A stretch of 64,000 nucleotides of DNA from Typha latifolia (Eukaryota; Streptophyta; Magnoliopsida; Poales; Typhaceae): NCBI GenBank assembly GCA_019914945.1, contig CM034099.1, forward strand, positions 13,157,001 to 13,221,000. The letters run 5' to 3'. Of the stretch, positions 9,977 to 19,352 are shown in pieces. Under the pieces are notes generated by a model, which was given only the letters and a program-made list of their open reading frames with translations, had not been told where the DNA came from and did not search any database. Numbering within the stretch: position 1 is the first letter of the stretch; every line of letters starts with the position of its first letter. The position numbers and the translations under genes are program-made.

Positions 9977-10364
9977 TGATACGATTCGGACTTCACCAAT
10001 GTTGTCTCGAGCATGGATACACTTTAGGGGTGTCTTTGTTTCTTGTTTTAATATTTAATTCTTCAGAAAATAAGTTTTTTGTAAGTCGCATTTGAACACA
10101 GGTGGAGTGCATTTGAATGCGGTTGTGAACACATGCATCACGTCTAGAGAGTTTGAATTGTGCGTTCGAACGCGCTGTGAACGCCTGCATCGCGTTCGCA
10201 AATCCAGAAAAGTGTGAAACAGGTGTGTTCGATTGCGCGTTCAAACGCCTGTATCGCGTTTGCAAATCCAGAGAAGAGCGAACTAGGTGCGTTCGAACGC
10301 GAGCGAGCACGTTCGAATGCGGTTGGCGAAAATGTACTGCTTAGGGTTAATTTTGAATTGTTTG
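9977..10364 (+). repeat. Gypsy-1 LTR, left part only
   Basis: Begins TGATACGATTCGG at 9977 and carries a TTCGAA-rich region with several decayed palindromes (for example GCGTTCGAACGC near 10163). It is cut at 10364 within the segment before the usual TATA position, where the reversed Copia-1 element begins. The right part of this LTR is not found on the other side of the Copia-1 element, so it was lost with the Copia 5' end. The left flank GAGCG is the likely duplication. Confidence 0.85.
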
Positions 10365-10942
10365 TGAAAAACCCCTAGACACAAGTATGTATCTAAATAC
10401 TAGGCAATGATATCACTCGTTCGCTTAAGTAAAACTCTGAAGAAATATTAAGAACGAAAGCAGAGATGAACACCAAGATTTTAACGTGGAAAAACCCAAA
10501 CGGGAAAAAACCACGGATCCAAACTCAAATCAAAACCAATCACTAGAATAGTAGCAGTTACGAGACTGACCCACAAAACAACCTGTCGATCCGAACGACT
10601 TTATTCCTCTTAGTCTTGCTCGCTAGAACCCATGATTCACTGTTTCCCATGATTGAAGTCCAACCTCAGTAACCCTCGAGATTGATCTTTCGTCTAGATA
10701 GCCCTTAAGACGAAAGATTAAGTTTTGTAGATGAGTGGAACCTTGTTAGTTGATGAACCGATGTAGCCTCGAGAAGTCTCCTTCAATAATGCTTCTTCAA
10801 CCACCCTAGAGATAGAGCCAAATCCAAGTCTTATCCGTACTCACGAAAGTACAAGATTTTAAACTTCGTTGGTGCGTTCGAACGGGCTCGAGTACGTTCG
10901 AACGCAACAACTTGAATTCTTCAGGTTGCGTTCGAACGCATT
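10365..10942 (-). repeat. Copia-1 3' LTR copy II, distal half
   Basis: Reverse complement of the R/U5 part of the Copia-1 LTR, from its CA end at 10365 to the insertion point at 10942. The duplication GCATT of the inserted element occupies 10938-10942. The other half is 16241-16444. The LTR as a whole is shorter than in copies I and III. Confidence 0.9.
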
Positions 10943-11910
10943 TGATACGATTCGGACTTCACCGACGTCGTCTCGAGCATGGATTCACTTTAGGAGTGTT
11001 TTTACTTCATGTTTTAGTGTTTAATTTCCATTAAAATAAGTTTTCTGTAAGTCGCGTTCGAACGCGGGTGGAGTGAGTTCGAACGTGGTTTGTGAACGGG
11101 GTTGTGAACGTGGTGAAGAGAATGTACTGTGCGTTCGAACGCACTGTGAACGCCTGCATCGCGTTCGCAAATACCGACAGGCGCGTTCGATCACGCGTTC
11201 GAACGCCTGCATCGCGTTCGCAAATCCAGAAGAGCTAATTCAGTGCGTTCGAACGCGGTCGGGCGAGTATGAACGCGGTCGGCTAAAATTGTGTTTTAGG
11301 GTTAATGTGAGTTGTTGGTTAGCCTATAAAAGGATGTGTAGGGCAACCAAGATTATTATTGATTATTGAGATTGAGTTTTGCCTTGCCTCCTTCGTCTTC
11401 TTCGCTCTCGTTCTCTCAATCCCCGGCGACGCCGCTTCTAACCTCCCTCGTCCGGCTAATCACCCTAGTCCCTTAGGGGTGGCCCTCTTCTCCCTCTTCG
11501 TCCAATCTATCCAACACTTGCCCTAATCCTTCCATCAACCACAACCGCTCCACCATCACTTTTCACCGGTGCCACCACATTAACGCCGGTCCACCACCAT
11601 CCACCATTACCTAGGATCTCGTGCCTCCATCCACGAATCCAAAATAGAGCATCCTGACGTTCGTCCACTAAACGAATGATATCTCGAGATCCCCAACTCC
11701 GATTTGCCTGTAATTAGATTTGTTGGAAAGCTCTTTTACGAGGCTACAACATATCAAAATCTCACGTCGATCCGACGACAGAATATTTTGGGATTTAATT
11801 TCAAAGTTCCGTGCCAGATCGTATCAAGCTGGTATCAGAGCCTTAGCCCCAAAGAGAAGATCGTACCAATCTGGTATCAGAGCTCCATAGTCAGAGGCGT
11901 GACCGTAACA
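10943..11910 (+). repeat. Gypsy-1 5' LTR with extended 3' end (968 bp)
   Basis: Starts TGATACGATTCGG. In most relatives the LTR ends at GATCGTATCA, but here that point is internal (about 11819-11828) and the LTR continues to GACCGTAACA at 11910. The matching end of the 3' LTR and the duplication next to it prove the limit. The extra part contains two old primer-binding-site sequences (TGGTATCAGAGC at about 11832 and 11873). A 42-base piece present here is absent from the 3' LTR. Five TTCGAA sites lie at 11057-11253 and TATAAAA at 11325-11331. Confidence 0.9.
11057..11331 (+). promoter_or_regulatory. Gypsy-1 LTR promoter: TTCGAA sites and TATAAAA
   Basis: TTCGAA at 11057, 11078, 11134, 11198 and 11248, with further GCGTTCG half-sites between, followed by CTATAAAAGG (TATA at 11325). 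The 3' LTR repeats this with TATAAAA at 15692-15698, and the solo LTR at 29994 with TATAAAA at 30392. Other Gypsy-1 LTRs have CTCTAAAGG at this place. Confidence 0.6.
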
Positions 11911-11913
11911 ATC

Positions 11914-11929
11914 TGGTATCAGAGCCACC
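11914..11929 (+). promoter_or_regulatory. Gypsy-1 primer-binding site
   Basis: TGGTATCAGAGCCACC, three bases after the 5' LTR. It fits the complement of initiator tRNA-Met. It is the third such sequence in a row; the first two are inside the LTR. Confidence 0.85.
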
Positions 11930-11951
11930 GTTCCTCGGACAAGCGCTTCCA

Positions 11952-13349
11952 ATGACGACAACTAGATCCATGGCTGCACGGCGAGATGATGAAGAAGAGA
12001 TTCTCCCAATAGAGGAGGGAGAAACGATTGCAAGGACTTCCACCCGTGGAACCGCCCGATCTAATCAGAATACGGAAGAACCTAGCGTTCAAGCCATGTT
12101 GGGGTCTATTTCAGAGCAATTGGCCATCAACAACCAGATGATGATGGAGATGATGCGGGAACTACGGGCGAACGGGAAAGCACCATCGACCCCACGACGC
12201 GAGTCCACCCCCTTGAACCCACCGCCACCGGTTCAGCCTTTGCAACCACAAGAGCCGCTGCTACCACCACCCTATGGGCAGAGACAAGCAAGGATGGTTA
12301 CACCAGGTCCAGTTGCAGGTGAACCCATCCGACGGGTGAACCACTATGGAGACCGCCTTGGAGATCAAGATCCGTGGGCGGGTCAATACAATCCGGAACC
12401 ACAACTAGTTAATCAAAACCGAAGGAGGGATCATCAACCCTTCATGGTGCATCCTCCCCCGGTTAGACAAGGACATGATCCGGAACGAGACAATGGCATC
12501 CGTGGGCAAGTCGTGCGTCTCGAATTCCCCAAGTTCAAAGGTGGCGACCCGATCGATTGGTTGTATAGGCAAGAGCAATTCTTTGCATACCAAGGAACGA
12601 CGGAAGAGTACAAGGTGACGCTTGCGAGCTTCCACCTTGAGGATGCGGCGCTTCATTAGTTTCGAGCAGCCAATGCCACTGAGGCTATCGAAACTTGGGC
12701 TGAATTTTGCGCCGATATCACACGGCGATTTGGAGCATCGGGATATGAAGACTTTGATGCTCTCCTCTCAAAGACGGTGCAAAAGACCACGGTTGGGTCA
12801 TACCAAGAAGAATTTGAGAGGATTAGTAGCCGATGTCATCCACCATGGATGGATCAGCAACATCGCAGCACCTTCATCTCCGGGCTGCGGGGTGACATCC
12901 AAGCCGATGTGAAGGCTTTAAGGCCTAGAACTTTAAAGGAGGCCTTCGAAGATGCGGTGCTTATGGAAGACAAACATAGGGCTATGAAGATACACTTGAA
13001 ACAGAGTTGGATGAGCCAAGGAAGCCGCAATCAAGCTCAACCAAACATAGCGGCGGGAAATACTATCGGAGTACCAAGGGTTGCTGCTACAGTGGTACCT
13101 CCTCGAGCACCCTTGAAGCCATCCCAAGATGTGAAGTATGCACCTAGAGGTCCGGGACGAGCACTCACACCAGCCCAAGTAGAAGAAAGAAGAGCCAAGG
13201 GCCTATGCTTCCGTTGTGATGAAAAGTTTGTACCCGGGCATCGCTGCGCTAAACCGATGGGATCGGTGATGCTAATCGATGGATTGGAGGAAGCGGAGGA
13301 TGAGTTTGCAGCTGAAGGTGCAGATGTGGCTGGACATCAAGGAGAATAA
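11952..13349 (+). pseudogene. Gypsy-1 gag
   Basis: Starts MTTTRSMAARRDDEEE at the ATG 38 bases after the primer-binding site start. The first half is acidic, then Pro/Gln-rich (about residues 75-105). A capsid-like domain (LEFPKFKGGDPIDWLY, YQEEFERISSRC, LRPRTLKEAFEDAVLME) and a zinc knuckle GLCFRCDEKFVPGHRC (C-x2-C-x7-H-x-C) at about 13200-13250 follow. The frame is open except for a TAG at 12657 where other copies have TGG (LHWF), and it reaches a TAA at 13347. Gag would form the particle and bind RNA. One repairable stop in about 400 codons makes this one of the best-kept gag copies. Confidence 0.9.
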
Positions 13350-13724
13350 ACTGAGGAGCAAACCGTGGAGGACATGATAGCCGAAATCTCCCTCCACGCC
13401 TATTCGGGGACAGCTGCGCCAAAAACCTTGCGGGTAAACGGGGTAGTCAAGAAAACCACAGTGAGAATCTTGATTGACACCGGGTCCACCCACAACTTCA
13501 TTGACAAGAGGCTCCTTAGGAAGATTGGGCTCGAGTCGGAACCCATGGAAGGGTTCGATGTGATGATTGGAGATGGCACCACATTGCGAGCGGATTCTAT
13601 TTGTGGAGGTGCAGAATTGAAGGTGCAAGGCCAAACTTTCACATTGGATCTTTATCCGTTGGCCTTGCAAGGTGCCGATATTGTTTTGGGGACCCAATGG
13701 CTTCAAGCTTGGGGCCCGTGACAT
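13350..13724 (+). pseudogene. Gypsy-1 aspartic protease
   Basis: In the same frame as gag. The active-site motif is RILIDTGSTHNFID at about 13460-13510 (catalytic D-T-G intact). The flanking conserved segments are GFDVMIGDGTTL and ADIVLGTQWLQ. Near 13706 one A is missing compared with the other copies (CTTCAAGC versus CTTCAAAGC), which shifts the frame and gives a stop at 13722. The rest of the polyprotein continues in the +2 frame. Confidence 0.88.
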
Positions 13725-15283
13725 TTGATTTTACAAGCCTCACATTGACGTTTTGGAGAAATGACAAGAGAGTGCTGCTAGATGGAAGCCAACCGCTGCT
13801 TGAACTTCCAAATGAAGGGGTCGCAAGGGAGCTCGCTTCTTTCTCGGCGCCCACCTTTCCTTTCTTCTCAGATCTGCGGAGAGCTAGTGCAGAGGATAGT
13901 GAGCTGGTCCAACTCATGGAGGAGTTGAGAGAGAACCCCTCAAGCCACCCCGAGCACGAGGAGCGCAATGGGTTAGTACTAGAGTGCGGGCGAATCAAGG
14001 TACCCCGGAACGAAGAGCTACGGAGACTATTGATGGCACACTTCCATGATACTCCTATAGCAGGGCATGAAGGGGTATTACATACCTACAAGCGGTTGGC
14101 CAAAAACTGTATATGGACAGCGATGAAGACGGACGTGAAGAAGTATGTGCGTGAATGTCAAATCTGCCAACGAGTCAAATCGGAGGCACTCAAGCCTAGC
14201 GGGCTACTACAACCACTACCTATACCAGAGTGTATTTGGGAGGATATCTCCATGGACTTCATCGAGGGGCTGCCGGAGGTTCGGGGACAATAGGTGGTGT
14301 TGGTTGTGGTGGATAGACTGAGCAAATATGCTCATTTCATAACATTGTCTCACCCGTTTTCAGCAAAAAGGGTTGCTGAAATTTTTGTTCGGGAAGTGGC
14401 ACGCTTGCATGGGATGCCTAGGACGATCGTGTCAGACCGGGATCGCATATTCATCAATGAGTTTTGGTCCGAGTTCTTCAGATTGCAAGGGACTCAAATC
14501 AACCTGAGTTCAGCTTATCACCCCGAGACAGATGGCCAAACCGAGGTGGTGAATCGCGGACTGGAGCAATACTTGCGATGCTTTGTGGCGGAACGACCAA
14601 GGGATTGGGTCAAATTCCTTCCATGGGCTGAGTGGTCATACAATACGGCTCATCACTCTAGCATCGGCATGACCCCCTTTGAGGCGGTTTATGGGCGCAC
14701 TCCCCTTGCGTGCCTATGATAGACTCGCGGCGGCGGATAGGACCGAGCTTGACTTGGAGCTTGCTGATCGAGATGAAACATTGAGACTGCTCAAGACTCA
14801 CCTAACCACAGCCCAAAACCGCATGAAGCAAACTCATGACAAAGGCCGACGTGAGCGAGAATTTGAGGTGGATCAATTGGTGTTCGTTCGAGCTCAACCG
14901 TATCGACAATCCACATTGAGACCAATTTTGAACCAAAAGTTGGGTTACAAGTACTACGGTCCGTACCGAGTGCTACAACGAATCGGTCCAAAAGAGCTTA
15001 CCGGTTGGACCTACCAGAAGGAACCAGGATACATCCGGTCTTCCATGTATCAGCATTGAAGGCCCAGATCGGGCCTAACCAGGTGGTGGGTTTGGCCTTA
15101 CCCGAACTAATGAAGGAGGATGGCCCCACTGAACCGATCTGAGTATTAGACCGTAGGAGAAGACGCCATGGGATCAGATTAGAAACGGAAGTGCTAATTG
15201 AGTGGCTGGGCAAATCTACTGACGAGTCTACCTGGGAGCTAGAGTCAGATATCATGGATCGCATTCCAAACTTCAAACCTTGA
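13725..15283 (+). pseudogene. Gypsy-1 integrase and chromodomain-like tail, RT missing
   Basis: The protease end (VTFDFTSLTLTF) is followed within about 20 codons by ELASFSAPTFPFFSDLRRASAED, a segment which in RT-bearing copies lies just after RNase H (written here in two parts: ELASFSAPTF and PFFSDLRRASAED). Then come the integrase zinc domain (HFHDTPIAGHEG, CQICQR), the core with [12 protein letters not shown] and GQTEVVNR giving D, D and E with 35 residues between the last two, and a C terminus with LIEWLGK, DESTWELESDI, which resembles a chromodomain. Breaks: TAG at 14291, an 8-base deletion near 14705, and a frameshift near 14990. The region ends at TGA 15281-15283. Confidence 0.88.
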
Positions 15284-15310
15284 GGACAAGGTTGCGGAAG
15301 CGTGGTGGAT

Positions 15311-16235
15311 TGATACGATTCGGACTTCACCGACGTCGTCTCGAGCATGGATTCACTTTAGGAGTGTTTTTACTTCATGTTTTAGTGTTTAATTTCCATT
15401 AAATAAGTTTTCTGTAAGTCGCGTTCGAACGCGGGTGGAGTGAGTTCGAACGCGGTTTGTGAACGGGGTTGTGAACGTGGTGAAGAGAATGTACTGTGCG
15501 TTCGAACGCACTGTGAACGCCTGCATCGCGTTCGCAAATACCGACAGGCGCGTTCGATCACGCGTTCGAACGCCTGCATCGCGTTCGCAAATCCAGAAGA
15601 GCTAATTCAGTGCGTTCGAACGCAGTCGGGCGAGTTCGAACGCGGTCGGCTAAAATTGTGTTTTAGGGTTAATGTGAGTTGTTGGTTAGCCTATAAAAGG
15701 ATGTGTAGGGCAACCAAGATTATTATTGATTATTGAGATTGAGTTTTGCCTTGCCTCCTTCGTCTTCTTCGCTCTCGTTCTCTCAATCCCCGGCGACGCC
15801 GCTTCTAACCTCCCTCGTCCGGCTAATCACCCTAGTCCCTTAGGGGTGGCCCTCTTCTCCCCCTTCGTCCAATCTATCCAACACTTGCCCTAATCCTTCC
15901 ATCAACCACAACCTGTCCACCATCACTTTTCACCGGTGCCACCACATTAACGCCGGTCCACCACCATCCACCATTACCTAGGATCTCGTGCCTCCATCCA
16001 CGAATCCAAAATAGAGCATCCTGACGTTCGCCCACTAAACGAACGATATCTTGGGATCCCCAACTCCGATTCGCCTGTAATTAGATTTGTTGGAAAGCTC
16101 TTTTACGAGGCTACAACATATAAAAATCTCATGTCGATCCGACGACAGAATATTTTGGGATTTAATTTCAAAGTTCCGTGCCAGATCGTACCAATCTGGT
16201 ATCAGAGCTCCATAGTCAGAGGCGTGACCGTAACA
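15311..16235 (+). repeat. Gypsy-1 3' LTR with extended end (925 bp)
   Basis: Starts TGATACGATTCGG after the GTGGTGGAT purine-containing end of the internal region and ends CCGTAACA, followed by the duplication GCATT. It matches the 5' LTR except for the 42-base segment missing near 16190 and few substitutions. TTCGAA sites lie at about 15424-15640 and TATAAAA at 15692. Confidence 0.92.
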
Positions 16236-16240
16236 GCATT

Positions 16241-16444
16241 TGTGAATGCAGCTCTCGGTCTGTGTTAACGCAAGTACCCGCGTTCGAACGCGTTTGTGAA
16301 CGCGGTGTGAACTCAACAGCTTTTCTCCAATAATTTTGCAATTCTTCAAACCAGAGATATTATAGACTTGTATAAAACTCATATACATGTAAAAATATAC
16401 TTAGAATATTTTGTACACAATTGCCAATAATTAAAAACCTAACT
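16241..16444 (-). repeat. Copia-1 3' LTR copy II, proximal half
   Basis: The other half of the LTR split by the Gypsy-1 element. Its start on the minus strand (16444) reads AGTTAGG instead of TGTTAGG, a one-base change in the terminal dinucleotide. Next to it on the element side is the purine tract GTGGGAGATA (minus strand). Confidence 0.88.
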
Positions 16445-16810
16445 ATCTCCCACTTGGCAATTTGTGACAAAACATCTAGTTTACAAGATATTACAAAGAA
16501 TTCAAAATGAGCATTCAACAAGTCTAGTACTTTTAGCACATCAATCCCTGCAAATAAAAATATACCAAACCAAGATCAAGTGAAAATAACTTGAAATGAA
16601 TAACAATCCAAACACAAATTATCAAATAAGCAGTTCACAAGTACTCAAGCAAACAAAGTTCACAGGTATTCATGCAAAGGTATTTAAGCAGTAAACAGAA
16701 CCTAGTAAACTCCCCTATGCCATTAGTCCCCCTACACCAGTAAACTCCTAAACTCCAAAACACACGTCTAAACTCACACTCTCTCCCCTTTTTGGCACAA
16801 ATGCCAAAGA
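16445..16810 (-). other. Copia-1 copy II 3' leader
   Basis: Non-coding region equivalent to 5025-5382, with the purine tract next to the LTR. Pyrimidine runs such as CTCTCCCCTTTTTGG near 16785 are the complements of upstream purine tracts. No ORF is supported. Confidence 0.65.
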
Positions 16811-17803
16811 CTAGGAACTCGGAGGGAACTAACGATGAAGAATCGACAAGACAGAGTCGAGAACGGTCCCCTGACGTGCTTGCTCAACTCATAAATCATT
16901 CACGACCGAATGGAGGTCCTGCACCTGAGTGCTAAGCTGATCGAAACAGTTAGAGAACTATGGTAACTCCCCTTAGTGTGAGATGAGTTATCGTCTGAAC
17001 TATCATTAGAAATATCAAGGTGTGAGGAACGTCCAGTGACGGAAGAGGATGACTTGAGAGAAGACGACTGATCATGAGCTTGACTCCGCTTAAGAGTAAT
17101 CCGATCCAATAGTTTTTGCGAAGTAAGGGAAGGTTCTGAGGCATCCACTCCCACCCCACTCTGAGTGCACAAATTGGTAATAAATATGCCAAACGGCAAC
17201 CCTTCACGCGGCGCTTCTTTCTATGCAGCTGTTAGAATGGAATCGTAGATCACCGCAGCCAAATCAACAGAAACTCCCGACAACATTGCATGAAGGAGGA
17301 AGGCAGGATCAGAACTAATACTGGAATGGCGAGTCTTGGGGGTGACGTTGTACAGACAAAGCAGGTGAAGCATGCGAGCCACTGATGTCAGTTTCGCATG
17401 AGGCATCATGTTGCCCTTCCAACGTTCCCCTTTGATTAACACAGTACCAGCATATTCATTGACATCAGGAAGTGGAGCAGACGATGGATACTGGAACTCA
17501 CCATCACGGATAGTAGAACGTATACAGCGTTCTAAAACCGTGGCATTACTGAAAAATTCCCTAACCACTTCCACATATGCAGTCCCGCTCATTCGACACA
17601 CGGATAACCATCCTCGCTCAGTAAAAATCTGTTCGATCCCTAAGGCAAAAATCAGAAATGACCACGGGCCATTCACAAATAACAGGTCGAGTGGCAAAAT
17701 TGTGTTTGTATCGCCCTGCAGCCGTAGATGTAGAAAACTTGGGAGCCGAAGTAGGTGAGGAAGACGGCCTAGGTTTCTTGGAAACTGTAGCTTTTCTAGG
17801 CAT
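16811..17803 (-). pseudogene. Copia-1 third ORF, copy II
   Basis: Reversed copy of the extra ORF, ATG at 17801-17803 (MPRKATVSKKPR). It keeps the conserved core (GIEQIFTERGWLSVC, IKGERWKGNMMPHA, NVTPKTRHSSIS). It differs from copies I and III by a frameshift near 17645, an in-frame loss of about 19 codons after IRSTIR (near 17510), a TAG at about 17225, and a frameshift in the acidic C-terminal part near 16960. The role is unknown. Confidence 0.8.
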
Positions 17804-17804
17804 T

Positions 17805-18063
17805 CTTGAGAAAGAAATAAGATGCAAGATTCAATACATGCCCAAAGCAAACAAAAAGATAGCAAGAAATCCAAAAAATGCAAGAAATCATGAAGGCCCT
17901 AAATGAAATCCATCATCCACTTGAAAACGCTAATATATCACATTCAATCATACAAGAAACATCAAGATAGTAACTTTAACGTGATCAAAACTCGAAAACG
18001 CACGAAATCAATCAAAATCAAGAGACTTAATTGAATAAAAAATAGGAAAATTGATGGACATAC
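17805..18063 (-). other. Candidate 5'-UTR intron, copy II
   Basis: On the minus strand the donor is GGTATGTCC at 18063 and the acceptor TTTCTCAAG ends at 17805, one base before the ATG. Position and length match the introns predicted in copies I and III. Confidence 0.42.
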
Positions 18064-18254
18064 CAAGCAAAAGTGAAGAAAAACTAAGAGATTCGGCCGA
18101 AAGATGCTAGATCCGGAGGAGAACTACCCTCTAAAAGGATTTGTAGCGAGAAATTTGATGAAAAAGACCAAGATCTTGAATATTTGAGAGGGAGAAAATG
18201 AAGGGTTTCTAGGGTTTGGAAGCTAGAAGATGAAAACCCTTGGGTTCGGACGCA

Positions 18255-18349
18255 ATATATAAAAAAATACTCGAGTGCGTTTGAACGCACCAGTCTGCGC
18301 GTTCGAACGCGCTAGTCACGTCGTTCGAACTCAAAAATTTGTGTTCGAA
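18255..18349 (-). promoter_or_regulatory. TTCGAA cluster and TATA box, copy II
   Basis: TTCGAA at 18302, 18324 and 18344, plus a decayed fourth site (GTTTGAACGC complement near 18279), and a TATATA run at about 18255-18260. This is the mirror image of the internal promoter candidate at 3424-3521. Confidence 0.48.
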
Positions 18350-19352
18350 CGCCCCTTCTTTTTAAGTAAAAAATCTAAGAAAAAATCAAAAAATTATTTT
18401 TTGAGATGCTCTTCTAAAAATTCAAAATAGATTCAAGACATAGAATATGGCATTCGAATGAAATAAGTCATACACAGATCAATCAAATCATCAAAAGCAT
18501 ATTATAATCAATTCTAATGCATCACTCAAAATTAAATTAATCTTGATTGATCATAATAATATGCATATGCAATGTGAGCATAGATAATATGAAACATTCT
18601 TCTTAAATAAACTTTCCTATGTAAACAATGATACAACACAGTAGTCAAATCGACTTAGTATTTAAATTTGCACTTTTCAACTTATTCTCCATAACCGAAC
18701 AGGAATTTTTCCAGTATATTTTTTTTTATACATAAACCATATAGGTGCAATGATGACTTTCACACATGAGTAGATAGCCCTTTTCTTGTAGTACATATCA
18801 AACAATGTGCAAGAAGATATTTACAAATATAAAAAAAAATTATTTAATTTGTAAGCAATGTACTGAGTCAAACTGGACTCTGAATAAGATGGATTTCACA
18901 CTAACTCATTGTAGCCCTTTTCATTGATCTTTTATGAACACATTTGTGATGACTAAGCATGAGGTCAAACCGTGTAAATCAAAGTTAATAGTGAGCTATT
19001 TAAAATAAATTTAATGATGTCATGCTCACTCAAGAATATACACACGTTATGAGTGCATTAAATTTAGTTTAATTATCATAGAAGTCGAGAGAGTGAATAA
19101 ATAAAAAATGATACAATATACTACAAGATGACAAAATTGACTATAATAACTCATAATCAAAATAAAAATCATATTTTTATGTCAAGAGTATATTATTGAA
19201 TCTAGAAGTGCATCAATTTTTTTTTATGACAAAAAAACTCTCGACAAATCTGAAACTAAAATAAAAGAGAAAATTTCAGAGTAAAAGAAAACCTAAAAAG
19301 AAACGAAAAGAAATAATAAAAAAGAAACACGCAAACCAAAACAAAAAAAATA
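18350..19352 (-). other. Copia-1 copy II non-coding spacer
   Basis: AT-rich spacer between pol and the internal promoter. About 18360-18950 matches 2836-3420 of copy I in reverse. The remaining part (18950-19352) has no counterpart in copy I, which has an LTR-D fragment there, so this is the fullest version of the spacer. No ORF is supported. Confidence 0.65.

Larger units (their letters stand above)
10943..16235 (+). mobile_element. Gypsy-1 complete element lacking RT and RNase H
   Basis: A full insertion with two LTRs (968 and 925 bp) and an exact duplication GCATT at 10938-10942 and 16236-16240. The internal region is only 3.4 kb: gag, protease, integrase and a chromodomain-like C terminus. 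There is no RT or RNase H; the protease runs into a short spacer and then the integrase zinc domain. The same junction occurs at 33273-38320 and 46252-51558. The LTRs are similar, with a TATA box kept in both, so this is among the younger insertions here. It must have relied on RT from elsewhere. Confidence 0.93.
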
